DNA from: Diospyros lotus
Lineage: Eukaryota > Streptophyta > Magnoliopsida > Ericales > Ebenaceae
Length of the DNA: 64,000 nt
Direction: 5' to 3'
Assembly (NCBI RefSeq): GCF_014633365.1
Contig: NC_068352.1
Coordinates: 24,833,310-24,897,309 of the forward strand
Under the pieces are notes generated by a model. The model ran no database searches, was not told the DNA's origin, and saw only the letters and a program-made list of their open reading frames with translations. Positions 46,148 through 57,541 of this stretch are shown in pieces; within the stretch, counting starts at the first letter, position 1; every line of letters starts with the position of its first letter. The position numbers and the translations under genes were made by a program.

Positions 46148-46575
46148 TGGTAAAATTTACCTTTGAGATGATTTCTCTTCATATTGATTTATGAGTGACC
46201 ATGAAGATTTCATATGTGTAGACTCAAAACACATTCGGGTAAACATTTGAAAGAGATTGTGAAATTGAGTCAGAATTGGGTTTTACCTCCAAAACATGTT
46301 TAATCCCGTGCCATTTCACATGCATAGACAATTTCCCCTCTATGTTCACCAAATCCATTTCTTAAACCTCCTTGCTTCACCACCAATTCCTTTTGGAAAC
46401 TCATCTATGCTCTGGAACTTGTATCTGAATCATCACATTCAGCTTCTCTCTCACCCAAGACAACTGTTCAAACCTGAATATAAACCCCAAATTCTTACAT
46501 TCTCCAAATCATCTAAGGTTTATGTTCATTAGACAGTTACGTTTTGTCATGGGCGCCTAAAATGGGGAGGTGAGG

Positions 46576-46688
46576 ATGAGTAATGGTAGGCCAAAAAAGA
46601 AGCTTGAAGGAAGAGTACAGCGCTCAAGTGGCTCAGATACTTGGCTGAGGAAGCTCCAAAACCCTGTTTGGTGGCCTTTGTTCATAGG
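46576..46688 (+). CDS. Possible exon of an unrecognised small protein
   Basis: ATG at 46576 opens MSNGRPKKKLEGRVQRSSGS, then DTWLRKLQNPVWWPLFIG and a possible ATAG|GTATGC donor. The codon usage and the Trp-rich NPVWWPLF look protein-like, but I do not recognise a family and no partner exon was found. It could be chance or a gene fragment. Confidence 0.25.
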
Positions 46689-46765
46689 TATGCATATCTA
46701 TTTGTTGCCATGTGAAAGATATATATATATATATATATTATTCATGTTTGATAAGTATATGCACT

Positions 46766-46792
46766 GGGGGGGGTGGGGGTGGGGGTGGGGGG
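46766..46792 (+). other. Candidate G-quadruplex tract
   Basis: Four or more runs of five to eight G separated by single T, in AT-rich DNA. It fits the G4 pattern; function unknown. Confidence 0.6.
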
Positions 46793-47213
46793 TGAGGAAT
46801 CTTTCTCCCTCCATGCTTGGTTGTGTTGTCTACTTGGGCTTTTTTGCTGCATGCAGTGATATTATATGAACCAATGCACACTAATTGTTTTAGGGTGACT
46901 GTAATGTACATTTTGGGGGGGGATCTTACTAGATAGAGTAAGTCATATTTTTTGCTTAATTCTATAGTTTTGATATCACTTGATATGAAAAACACTGATA
47001 CACCCTCATTAAATGATGTAGAGAAGATCAAAGAGATCGGCATACATATGTTTGTGGTTTGCCTTATGCCTAAGTTTACAAGCAAAGGAGGAGTAACAAA
47101 TTTTATTATGTCAACAAGCTTATTTAGTACAATGGAAAAACCCCATCCTAAACTCCAATAAACCAAATTTCTCATGGTAAATGCACAATTATTTTCTATG
47201 AGCCTCACAAATA

Positions 47214-47253
<40 letters not shown>

Positions 47254-47521
47254 TAGTTGTGTGGGTGCCCCGAGTTAATAATTGAACCCTGCCCATGAAT
47301 TTAAGATAGACTAAATAATTCTTCTTCTTGGCTTGAAATCTATAAATACGACGAAATAAATAAAATCTCCACCTTCTCTAATATGCCACAAGAAGGCTGC
47401 TGCTCAAAAGTGGGAGACATTCTCTTGTCAAGATCATAGTTATTAATTCTGTATACATTTTGTTTCAGAGGTTTTTCAATAAAAAATCTCCTCTTTCCTT
47501 TCCATCTTTTGTTTCAAAAAG

Positions 47522-47849
47522 TGATAAAATTAGGTAGATTGAATGAATTCTACCTCATTCTGTTTCAGATTATTCCTTGAATATAAGTACACAAGTTTCC
47601 TAGCTCATTACTAATTCTACTTCAACTTAACTCCTAAAATATCTCCTAATTTACAGCTGTTAGATAACTCCTAATTTATAACTCTAGATTACAACATAAG
47701 CAAATTAAATAATCAAACTTAAACAGATAATTAACTACAAACTGAAATAGATTATTATAAACAAGAGATAAGAAGATATGAATGAGATTATCTGGTATCT
47801 CTTGGTTTATTCCTTAGCATGAGCCAGCCAGCTTTATCTTCCACCAACA
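47522..47849 (-). repeat. Copia 1, 3' LTR
   Basis: 328 bp, TG...CA ends, nearly identical to the copy at 56808-57134. The target duplication AAAAG is at 47517-47521. Confidence 0.93.
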
Positions 47850-48189
47850 CCCCTTCTCAAGTTGAGGAATATATATCAAATATTCCCAGCTTGCTTCAAA
47901 TTGATTCAAAACTCTGTTTTTGCATTGCTTTGGTCAGAATATCAGCATGCTGATTTGCAGCGGGGATATATGTTAACTTATTTCTCCTTCTTCCATTTCT
48001 TGTTTCACAAAGTGTCGATCAATTCAGACGTGTTTCATTCTATCATGTTGAATAGGGTTATTGACTATATTGATAGTTGATTTGCTATCACTATAGAATA
48101 ACTTAGGAGATGCATAGAAAGATCTCCCATCAGCCTTTCTACCCATATTATTTCACAGATTGCCTAAGCAATAGCTCGATACTCAGCTA

Positions 48190-48911
48190 CAGCACTGCTG
48201 CGAGCTACTACCTATTGTTTCTTGCTTCTCCAAGTCACCAAATTACCCCATAGCCTTGTACAATATCCAGATATTGATTTACTATCTTCCACTGCACCTG
48301 CCCAGTTTGAATCTGCATACTCGACAATTCCTTTGTCTTGGCTTTTCTTGAACAACAGACCTTTGCCTGGTGTTCCCTTTAGGTATCTAAGGATGTGATA
48401 GGCTACTTCCAAGTGTCTTTTAGTTGGAAGATGCATGAATTTACTAACAATACTTATAGCGTATGTAATGTCGGGTCTTGTGTGTGATAAGTAAATAAGT
48501 TTGCCAACCAGTCGCTGATACATGCCTTTGTCTACTTGATAGTCTTCTTCTCCTTCTCTATTCTTCCAGTTAGGCTCAAGTGGTGTACTTCCTGGTTTAC
48601 ACCCTAACTTGCCAGTTTCCTTTAGCAAGTCTAGAGTATATTTCCTTTGAGATACAAAAACACCCTCCTTGCTTCTTGCTACTTCCAATCCAAGGAAGTA
48701 CCGTAGTTTCCCTAGCTCTTTTACTTCAAATGTCTGTTTGAGCTACTGTTTCAGTTGTTGAATTTCTTGATGATTGTCTCCGGTGATGATGATATCATCT
48801 ATATAGACAATTAGAATTGTTCTCATTCCATCTCTCCCAATCTTAGTAAATAAAGTGTGGTCTGCTTGTCCTTGAGTATATCCCAGCTTGTATAATGTGT
48901 TGCTAAATCTC
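48190..48911 (-). pseudogene. Copia 1 pol: RT C-terminal part and RNase H
   Basis: Reads IVYIDDIIITGD (the RT catalytic YxDD box, here YIDD, near 48800), then ELGKLRYFLGLEVARSKEG, QRKYTLDLLKETG, GKLIYLSHTRPDITYAISIV, and the RNase H part EYADSNWAGAVEDSKSISGY. Stops after LKQ (about 48742) and after RSKKQ (48212) interrupt the frame. It is the 3' end of the copia polyprotein. Confidence 0.9.
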
Positions 48912-49327
48912 TTAAAACCAAGCTCGAGGTGACTGCTTTAGCCCATATAAGGATTTCTCTAACTTGCATACTTTGCTTCTTGTGTGATTGGTCTCAAATC
49001 TGGGTGGTATACTCATATAGATTTCCTCCTCCAATTCTTCATTCAAGAAGGCATTTTTAATATCCAATTGATGCAATTTCCAGTCTAGATTTATTGCTAA
49101 GGACAATAACACTCGGATTGAATTGAGTTTTGCCACAGGGGCAAAAGTTTCTTCATAATCCAAGCCTTAGGTTTGAGTGAACCCTTGAGCTACAAGCCTT
49201 GCCTTGTATCTCTCAAGGCTTCCATCTGAATTATACTTCAATGTGAACACCCACTTGCTCCCAACAACCTTCTTTTCTTTAGGAAGATCCACAATTCTCC
49301 ATGTACCTATTTTCTCCAAGGCTGCCA
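48912..49327 (-). pseudogene. Copia 1 pol: RT N-terminal part
   Basis: [40 protein letters not shown], a stop, then DYEETFAPVAKLNSIRVLLS and KLHQLDIKNAFLNEELEEEI, which includes the first RT catalytic Asp (QLDIKNAFL). It ends at the Helitron boundary at 49327 and continues in frame at 50236. Confidence 0.9.
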
Positions 49328-50235
49328 TCTATATATATATTATAACAAAACAGCCGTCAAATTTTTTTCCCGCCCATTTCCACTCTCTATTTTGATATTT
49401 TATTATATTTTGTTTATTTTTTTGCTTACCCAAAATGGAATTTTTATGAGTCATTAATTAAGTCTAGATTTATGGAAAACGTGTAGTTCTTGGAACCTGT
49501 AAATAGTTTTATTCATGGTTGAATAGTGGTTGGAGAATGTGTAAGCATGCTGGTATATGAAGAGACAAGATTTAATCCATATTATTAATTTTTAAATATT
49601 AACATAAAATTTTAATTAAAATAAATTACAGAAAAATGAGACTTTTTTAAATTGGGAGAAATCTTGAGATATCAAGTAATATCGCCAACCAAATATATTT
49701 TTTTAAAAAATAAATTTAATTTTTTATTTTATTTCTCATAATTTACCTCTCATTCTCTCTCAATAAAGCCACAACTCAAAACTCTAAAACCCTTAATTAG
49801 TTTCAGAACCATGTAAAAAAAGTACAAATCTTATATATGTTTATGTTACTACTTAATTTTGAAAAATAATTAGTTTGTAGGTTATGTTAAATTAGTTATT
49901 TAGGCAAAATTGAATTATTTTAAATAAGTCGTTTAAGTTATTTTGACAAAATTAATATTTTGTATGGGTTATTTATATTTATCATATGTTGTCATATTTC
50001 TTTTGAAAATTTTATTATGTTTTATATTTTTATTATTTATGTTACTAATTTATTAAATGTTGTCATATTATTTATTATAATTTATTTATATTTATCATAT
50101 GTTAAATTAATTATTAGTTTATGAAAAATATGTAGTTCTTGAAACCTATAGATGGAATTTATAGTTGTGAGATTGTCAATTTTAAATAAATTCAATACAT
50201 ATGAACTTTCGTGTATCGCATGAGGGATGAACTAG
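49328..50235. mobile_element. Helitron (non-autonomous, 908 bp)
   Basis: 5' end TCTATATATATATTATAACA and 3' end ACTAG, preceded by a short imperfect hairpin (TCGTG-TATCG-CATGA). It lies between A (49327) and T (50236), as Helitrons do, without target duplication. Removing it rejoins the copia RT frame exactly (Val-Met-Lys-Glu / Met-Ala-Ala), so its edges are known to the base. No Rep/helicase frame inside. Confidence 0.87.
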
Positions 50236-51148
50236 TTTCTTTCATAACTGCTTCTCTCCATCTACTATCCTGCAATGCTTGATAGATATTTCTTGGGATA
50301 ACAACCTTATCAAGGTTGAGGGTAAATGCCTTATAAGTAGGAGATAGTTTAGAATACCCGAGGAAATTTGTGATAGAATGCTTGGTACATGCCCTTCTCC
50401 CTTTTCTTATGGCAATGGGAAAACCTAGATCATCTTCACACTATTGTGCAGTCATGCTGTCAGTAAGTTGCTGATTTGGACTTACCTCCTGGTTGGAATG
50501 ATTGGTTGGCTGAAGAGCTGGAGGTCTTCTCGAATATACCTTAAGAGGAGGTTTGTGCAAGCTTGGACCACCTTGTTGAATCTCGGTTTCCTCTTTCTCC
50601 CCCTCTTGCTGATTTAGGAATTGTGAGATGGATTCTGGGCTTGAAGAGTGATTATGATTAGGTTGATCAATTTCAGTGGCTGGGACTAAACTCGGAAAGG
50701 ATTCAGGAACTGACTTGGAGATGGATGGGTTGAGAGGAACTGATATGATTGAAGTCCAAGAATCTGCTGGTTCACTATTTAAGTTGGTGTCCGCAAAAAA
50801 AGATTTATTTTCCAATAAGGAAACATCGCATGACACAATGAATTTTCTGGTAGGAGGATGATAACATTTATATTCTTGTTGAGTTGGGGAATAGCCAACA
50901 AATACACACTTAAGTGCCTTTGGATCAAGTTTGGATTGGTTTAGCTGGTTATGATGTACAAAAGAGGTACACCCAAATACTTTAGGAGGAAGTGGATTTA
51001 AGGCTCTAGTATAATGAGGAAAAGACTCGAGAAATACACTCAAAGGTGTTTTGAATTGAAGGGGCTTTGAGGGAAGGCGATTGATTAGATAAGCTGCTGT
51101 AAGTACCGCCTCTCCCCAATATGAATTTGGAACCGATTGAGTGAACAT
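50236..51148 (-). pseudogene. Copia 1 pol: integrase C-terminal and linker
   Basis: MFTQSVPNSYWGEAVLTAAY, then LINRLPSKP, KVFGCTSFVHHN, LDPKALKCVFVGYSPTQQEY and KCYHPPTRKF (GKGY-type and linker motifs of copia integrase), followed by a Pro/Ser/Gln-rich linker. A stop at 50441 precedes ALQDSRWREAVMKE at the RT start. Confidence 0.9.
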
Positions 51149-51968
51149 AAGTGCTCAAGCTGTCTCAAGTAGGTGCCGGTTCTTTCTCTCGGCTATACCA
51201 TTCTGTTGGGGGTTATATGGGCAAGAACTTTGGTGGACCATACCATGCTCATTTAGATAATCATCAAAGTGGTTTGAGAAGTATTCTCGGCCATTGCCGG
51301 TTCTTAAGATATGAATAGAAGATTGGAAGACATTCTTGACCATTTGATGAAACTTCTTGAATATCAAATAGGTTTCAAATTTTTCCTTCAATAGGAATAC
51401 CCAACATACTCTTGTGTGGTCATCAATGAAGGTTATGAACCACCAAGTATTGGTTAGGTTAGGAATTCTAGTTGGACCCCATATATCGCTATGCACCAAG
51501 TGGAATGGTTGTGAAGGTTTATAGGTATGTTTGGAGTGAGTACTTCTAGTTTGTTTTGCAAGAATGCAATGTTCACAAGAGAAGCCTTGAATTTTATTGA
51601 TAGAAACTGAAGGATACAAGACTCGAAGATAATCTAAACTAGGGTGTCCTGATCTTTGATGCCATAGCATCAAGTTATTTCCAGAAACAGTAATCAGAGA
51701 GGAGTGAACTAGGGACCTAAATTCTTCTTGGTGATCAAGCCTTGATATTCTATATAGACCATCATTTTCTTCAGCTTTGCCAATCCTCCTCCCCGAAGGT
51801 ATGTCCTGAAAAACACAATGAGAGGAAGAAAATATTACTGAACAATTTTTTTCTTCTGTAATCTTACTTACTGATAGAAGATTACATCTTAAATTAGGTA
51901 CATAAATGACTGATTTTAGGGTTAATCCTACAACATATGCTGTCCCTGTTCCTTGAACAAAAGTCCTA
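51149..51968 (-). pseudogene. Copia 1 pol: pre-integrase and integrase core
   Basis: The zinc-binding part has LMLWHQRSGHPSLDYL and FSCEHCILAKQ (HHCC). The catalytic core has HLVHSDIWGP (Asp), FITFIDDHTRVCWV (Asp) and NPQQNGIAERKNRH (Glu). A TGA after LLETA (about 51152-51154) stands where related elements have Arg, a likely CpG decay. The left edge of the nested LTR element is at 51969, and coding resumes on its far side at 55480. Confidence 0.93.
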
Positions 51969-52343
51969 TGTCATGTTCCTAGGAGGATTAAAAGGGTAAT
52001 ATTGTGATAGGGATATAATAAAAGGGGTAATATTGTAATAGACTTATATTAGTTTGTTAAGAGATATTTGGTTGTTTGTTAGGAGCACATGGGTGCTGTT
52101 AGAAATTAGTTAAGGAGCTACCTATACCTATAAAAAAGCCCATTGTAAGAGGAGATGATTATGCTTGACTTGGAATTTCTAATTCTTTCTCTACAATTCT
52201 CTACAATCTCCCTCTCATTTTCTTTCTATTTCTCTCCCCCATTTCTGTCCATTTCTTCCTCTCCAGCATTCTGTTCTTAATTCTATTTATCAGCTCCTTT
52301 CAATTATCATTCCAATCCTAGGCTAAATCCTAGGGTCATGACA
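51969..52343 (+). repeat. LARD-like element, 5' LTR
   Basis: 375 bp, TGTCATG...TCATGACA inverted ends, with a TATAAAAAAGCC core near 52130 and a CT-rich tail. A ~28 bp block (TTTCTCTCTACATTC region) present in the right LTR is missing here. Confidence 0.9.
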
Positions 52344-54303
52344 AATGGTATCGGAGCATCGTTCCTCGGCTGTAATTTCAATCTATTTTAGACAGAATTG
52401 AGGCAGATATAGTGATATGGGCAAACTGTAGAGGAGCTTCAACAGAACCAATCGGCCAACAATTCCAATTCGATTCCTAAGGAACCAAGGATAGATCGTC
52501 ACCAAGCGAGGCGTCCCTCGGACCTGATTGAGGCTACTTTGGAGGACAGTTCGCAGAGCCGGTCGAGTTACAAGAGGCGATTGGGTGAACTAAGCCTATG
52601 ATCCATGGCCATTGAATCTCAGAATTGATTTCGATGCATGAGGAAGGGAGTGTTGGCTCGGATTTTGAAGGAGAAGTCAGGGATTGGCTCGCGGTTAAGA
52701 CTCTAGTAATCTTGTCCGGAATCAAAGACGAGCAAGCTAGGAGGATTTGCGACTAGAGCGAACGACTGGTACGGGAGATTCGCTAAAGTTGGCGACGCGG
52801 ACAACATCAGAGGCAACGCGAACTGAGGAGCTTTCGCGATTGGTGTCGGAGTCCGTCGAAGGTGGTGACATAGACAGCCAGGAGGGTCGCGACTGGTGCG
52901 TTGTTGGTGTTACCGCTTAATAGGTCAGCGATTAGGTCTGGCGACTATGGTGACCTAGAAGGTGGTTGATATTGGGAGATATTAATCTCCCAACAGTGAT
53001 TTACGAAGGTGATCTAGCAACAGATTCGGAATGGGTGAGGCAAGATGTTGACGAACGGTAGCGAATTTTTATAAGTCTTGCTCGGAATTGGCGTGCGAAG
53101 GAGGGTCAGACGGATTTCGGCTTGAATCTGGCAAATTGTGTCGACTGCATTAGAGTCGATCAGCATGCGCAATTGAGGACGAAGCATAAATTTCAATTTC
53201 GACTCACGGAGATTGAATTTGGGCTGATAGCTGAGGCCAACTTGGAAGTGCGATTGAGGCTCGTCCCAATTCTTGAACGATTGATGATCAACGACAATTG
53301 CGATCATAGGCGGACAATTGGCTGACTTGGAGTGTTGGAATCAGGACTCAGTGGAATTGAAGACGACACAAGCCAGGAGAGGCCGATGGTGATACTGAGT
53401 TGAATTTGAAGTCAAAATCAGAGTGGCACAGCAGGTATGGGATTAGAATCAGAGCGACTATGAAGGTGGAAGCGTGAATCGCTTCAGATTAGGTTGTTGA
53501 CTTGAAGGTGGAACAACATGGTGATTTGTTGTTGATTTTTGAGTTGTTGTAGTTGATCAAGAAGGCGAGGCAAGTGTGAGGCAAATGTAGGAGACTTTGC
53601 AACAAACGAGCCAAAAGGTGGAATCGGATTCGTTGCCTAGCTGTTCAATTGCTGGAGAATTGAAGTTGCAAGCGAATTAGTGAAGCTATTGTAGAGGAGA
53701 CTCGTAGAGACTGGAGGAACAAGCCAACGATTTTGGCCGCGAATTCCGACAAGCTAGGCAAACTTGAAAGGTGAAGCAAGAGGTGATGCTTGGCTGCGAA
53801 TTGCAGTAATTCTTGGCCGAAGTGGAAGGAATTGAATTGGATTTGGAGGCAAATCAGATTCAAATCTCAGGGGTTTTGTGAGGCGAATCTGGAGGCCGCC
53901 GATTCAATCAACTCCAGAAGTATTTGCACAACATAATTCAATCAAGTCCAGAAGTATTTGCACAGCATAAACATTGGATTTCGAAGTATACGATTTGTGA
54001 AAAATCAGCCATGGAAAGGAGTGCACACATGAAACAAGTGGAGCCTCAACTGCAATAGAAGAGTGCTGCATTTTCAGTTGGCCAGAAGCAACAAACAGGG
54101 GAAAAGGAGTTTGAGAATGAGATCAACCAATGGGACAAGAGAGCAAGCAGTGGGATACATGATATGAGTAAGGAATTTGGTCTTATGATACGTGAGAAGC
54201 TGCAAGAGTTTGCGATGATACTTATTAAGAAGTATCATTACAACTTTCCCATTGAATACTTCGATGATTTCGCGGGAGTTTTAACAAAGAGGAATTCTTT
54301 AAA

Positions 54304-54675
54304 ATGGAGCAGCCGAAGGAGGATAGCCTTTCTGAAAGTAAATCCTTGGTGTACTCCAGCTACCAACAAATAAATGTATTTCCACTGGAGGAGGCCCCTA
54401 CTGAAGATATGAAAGGGTCTAAACATAGTACTCCCTTAGTCTTGGCTATGGAGAAGGATAAGGAGTACATGGAAGAAAAGATTGGGGAGGAGAAAGTGGA
54501 GGATGACACTCAATCAATTGGCAATCTCTCAAGCACTGCCACTAGTGCTGAGACTCTTGATGCCATTGATCTCTTGAAACAGCAAAATAAGGAGTCTAAA
54601 GAGAAGGAACAACGGATTGCACCAGGCACCTTGCTTGGAACATCCCACACGTATGTCATTGGCACGGGCACATAA
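54304..54675 (+). CDS. Unrecognised open frame in the LARD-like element
   Basis: 123 codons from ATG at 54304 (MEQPKEDSLSESKSLVYSSY), rich in Glu and Lys (EKDKEYMEEKIGEEKVEDDT) and ending SHTYVIGTGT. No family recognised. It may be a remnant of a gag-like or captured host sequence. The acidic/lysine-rich open character continues in another frame to about 54915. Confidence 0.3.
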   Translation: MEQPKEDSLSESKSLVYSSYQQINVFPLEEAPTEDMKGSKHSTPLVLAMEKDKEYMEEKIGEEKVEDDTQSIGNLSSTATSAETLDAIDLLKQQNKESKEKEQRIAPGTLLGTSHTYVIGTGT

Positions 54676-55076
54676 GACAAAACAAAGTTAACATTGGAGC
54701 CCGAAGAGTTGGAGGATGGGGTTGTAGGATTGACGGCGCATCTAGAGCAATGGAGGACGCAGAAGGATAAAACGAAACAAGATGAAAGGAAGAAAGGGAA
54801 GGACTTCTTTGTTGAAGGGACCGAGACCCTTGATGTTTTGCTCATTCATGTTTCCATTGGTGTGGCAACAAGCCATAATGTTGTTGCTTTTGAGAACAAA
54901 GAAAAGGAAAAGTGAAAAACAAGATAAGAAGAAGGCAAAAGAAAAGGGAAAAACAAGATAAGAAGAAGGAAAAGTGAAGAAGAAACCACTGGGTGAAGAT
55001 GGGCATTGGATAAAGAAGCAACGACTAGGTGGTAAAAAGTTTCTTGGGGACAAGAAACATTTCAAGGGGGGGAAAT

Positions 55077-55479
55077 TGTCATGTCCCTAGGAGGATTAGA
55101 AGGGTAATATTGTGATAGGGATATAATAAAGGGGTAATATTGTAGTAGGTTTATATTAGTTTGTTAGGAGATATTTGGTTGTTTGTTAGAAGCACATGGG
55201 TGCTGTTAGAGATTAGTTAAGGAGCTACATATGCCTATAAAAAGGCCCATTATAAGATGAGATGATTATGCTTGAATTGATTAATGAATTTCTTATTCTC
55301 TCTCTACAATTCTCTACAATCTCCCTCTCATTTTCTCTCTATTTCTCTCCCCCATTTCTCTCTACATTCTTTTCCCATTTCTGTCCATTTCTTCCTTTCC
55401 AACATTCTGTTCTTAATTCTATTCATCAACTCCTTCCAATTGTCATTCCAATCCTAGGCTAAATCCTAGGGTCATGACA
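55077..55479 (+). repeat. LARD-like element, 3' LTR
   Basis: 403 bp, the partner of 51969-52343, differing by scattered substitutions and one ~28 bp indel. Confidence 0.9.
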
Positions 55480-55484
55480 TCCTA

Positions 55485-55788
55485 GTACCATTAGCCATAA
55501 AAACTGTAATATTCTGATTACATGGCTTATAATCTGATAATGTATCAATATCACCTATCATATGGTCTGAAGCTCCAGTATCTATGATCCAAACACCAGT
55601 TGACAATCTTTTGGAGAATAGAGAATGACTAATTTTACCTTGTTTGGCCAAAGATACCACAGAATTGTTATTGTTGTCTGAACTTTCGACAGGTTTTTGT
55701 ATCTTGGTTTGAGTCAACAACTAATGAAGGACTTCCAGTTGTTCTTGAGTTAAAGAAACCGGTATTGGAGTTCCCTTGTCAGATTCCA
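55485..55788 (-). pseudogene. Copia 1 protease region (N-terminal part)
   Basis: Reads WIIDTGASDHMIGDIDTL (aspartic protease DTGA) and ITVFMANGTR, then is cut by the LARD-like element. The rest (GTGTAYVVGLTLKSVIYVPN, CNLLSVSKI) continues below 51968. Confidence 0.88.
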
Positions 55789-56739
55789 TCATGTAGGTAG
55801 CTGATTGTCCACTTTTCCTTTGATTCTTAGGTTTCCAATAGGTTTTCCATGCAACTTCCAGCAAGTCTCTTTTGTACGATATGGCTTGTTACAATAATCA
55901 CACCATTGTTTTTCTCGCTGGTTGTCACCTTTAGTTGGAGTTGACATCCTTCCTCGAGTTGTATTCAAGGCAGAATTCTGTAATAATCCTTCATTGGTTG
56001 AATGATTGGACAACATTACTTTCTTTCTACTCTCCTCTCTTCTAACCTCAACAAATACCTCTCTCATAGAGGGAAAAGGCTTGGTTCCAAGCAATCTTCC
56101 TTTTACCTCGTCTAAATTCGGATTTAGACCATGTAGGACGTCAAATATTCGTTCTTTCTCCACCATTTGATCATATTTCCTTCCATCAATTGAGCATTCC
56201 CATGTGATCTCATGGAAGAGATCCATCCCTTCCCATAACTCAGTCAAGATATTGTAATACTCAGTTACAGAATTGTTACCATGCTTGGTGGATCGAATAG
56301 TGGATCTAACTTGGAAACATTGAGCAGTATTTGCAAGATCTGAATAGATCTCTTGGACAACACTCCAAATTTCACTAGCAGTCTTATAAAAGAGATAAGT
56401 CTGTCCAACCTTTGATTCCATAGAGTTCACAAGCCATGACATGACAATGGCATTCTCAGCTTCCCATAATCCATATTCTGCAGATTCTATACTAGGCCAC
56501 ACTGCTTCACCACTAAAATATCCAATCTTGCCTTTACCTTTTATCACAAGCATAACCGATTGGAACCACCCGCGAAAGTTGGTTCCATTCAACTTATGGA
56601 GTGTGATTTGTAGGGAAGATCCATCGAAGCTTGTTGCTGTTGTCGGAGCTTGAATATTCCTTGCTGCTAGAACTCGGCTACTGGGTGCCGGAGGAGGACT
56701 TGATGCTGAGACCTCGTTGGTTTGAGGTTTTTCCGCCAT
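55789..56739 (-). CDS. Copia 1 gag
   Basis: 316-residue open frame from ATG at 56737-56739 (MAEKPQTNEVSASSPPPAPS). It has the copia gag core (KLNGTNFRGWFQSVMLVIKG, VNSMESKVGQTYLFYKTASE, EYYNILTELWEGMDLFHEIT, FDVLHGLNPNLDEVKGRLLG) and a zinc knuckle CDYCNKPYRTKETC in which the expected His is Arg. Ends with a stop before the protease. Confidence 0.93.
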   Translation of the reverse strand: MAEKPQTNEVSASSPPPAPSSRVLAARNIQAPTTATSFDGSSLQITLHKLNGTNFRGWFQSVMLVIKGKGKIGYFSGEAVWPSIESAEYGLWEAENAIVMSWLVNSMESKVGQTYLFYKTASEIWSVVQEIYSDLANTAQCFQVRSTIRSTKHGNNSVTEYYNILTELWEGMDLFHEITWECSIDGRKYDQMVEKERIFDVLHGLNPNLDEVKGRLLGTKPFPSMREVFVEVRREESRKKVMLSNHSTNEGLLQNSALNTTRGRMSTPTKGDNQREKQWCDYCNKPYRTKETCWKLHGKPIGNLRIKGKVDNQLPT

Positions 56740-56807
56740 TGTATAAGAGTTCCCTTACAAGTAGAACTCTTGTTAATCAGATACCCACGAGCAAGTCTTT
56801 GATACCA

Positions 56808-57134
56808 TGATAAAATTAGGTAGATTGAATGAATTCTACCTCATTCTGGTTCAGATTATTCCTTGAATATAAGTACACAAGTTTCCTAGCTCATTACTAA
56901 TTCTACTTCAACTCTAACTCCTAAAATATCTCATAATTTACAGCTGTTAGATACTCCTAATTTATAGCTCTAGATTACAACATAAACAAATTAAATAATC
57001 AAACTTAAATAGATAATTAATTACAAACTGAAACAGATTATTATAAACAAGAGATAAAAGATATGAATGAGATTATTTGGTATCTCTTGGTGTATTCCTT
57101 AGCACGAGCCAGCCAGCTTTATCTTCCACCAACA
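56808..57134 (-). repeat. Copia 1, 5' LTR
   Basis: 327 bp, TGATAAAA...CACCAACA. The target duplication AAAAG is at 57135-57139. Nearly identical to the 3' LTR, so insertion was fairly recent compared with the degraded elements elsewhere. Confidence 0.93.
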
Positions 57135-57541
57135 AAAAGTACTGAAGGTACTGGGCGGAACTGGTACCAAATCCAAAAGGTAGTTTCGAAGCTATGCTCA
57201 TGCAGAACCTACCCTGCATTTGCATATCTATATTGTTGGAAAAGACTCATTGTTTAAGAAGGAGAAGACCCAAGATAATGCAGATTTTATTCATGATAAT
57301 ATTCTTATTTAATTTAAGTTTGTATTATACATTAGATAAAGTCTATCACTGCTGTAAATTAGGAGAATATCTGGGAGATTTTGTAGGAATTTTCTGTATA
57401 TAAGTTTAACACTAGTTAATGGAAGATTAAGGGAGAAAAGTTGAGTTCTCCTACAATATTTGTCATGGTATCAGAGCCACGATTTGTGGACTCTTTTTCA
57501 TTTGTGTCTTCAACTCCTTGAAGGAGTCTTGAGTCGGAAGA

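Larger units (their letters stand above)
46148..47521. other. Intergenic stretch downstream of the PPR gene
   Basis: It contains a G-rich tract (46766-46792), AT and GA microsatellites (46719-46739, 47212-47252) and a doubtful exon at 46576. No firmly supported gene. Confidence 0.45.
51969..55479 (+). mobile_element. Non-autonomous LTR retrotransposon (LARD-like), nested in copia 1
   Basis: 3.5 kb element in the opposite orientation to its host. LTRs 51969-52343 and 55077-55479 start TGTCATGT and end GGGTCATGACA; a perfect target duplication TCCTA flanks both sides (51964-51968, 55480-55484). The primer site TGGTATCGGAGCA follows the left LTR and a purine tract TTTCAAGGGGGGGAAA precedes the right. 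The 2.7 kb interior has no protease, RT or integrase. It splits the copia 1 protease coding region. Confidence 0.92.
47522..57134 (-). mobile_element. Ty1/copia retrotransposon 1, with two nested insertions
   Basis: 9.6 kb, read right to left. LTRs 56808-57134 (5') and 47522-47849 (3') are nearly identical (TGATAAAATTAGG ... TCCACCAACA), and both flanks read AAAAG, a perfect 5 bp target duplication. The primer site TGGTATCAAAGAC follows the 5' LTR. Order of domains: gag, protease, integrase, RT, RNase H, the copia arrangement. A non-autonomous LTR element (51969-55479) and a Helitron (49328-50235) sit inside. Several in-frame stops make it non-autonomous. Confidence 0.95.

Noticed and set aside
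52534..53863. Several short frames inside the LARD-like element
   Set aside because: Short, on both strands, with no shared family; expected by chance in GC-richer non-coding DNA.
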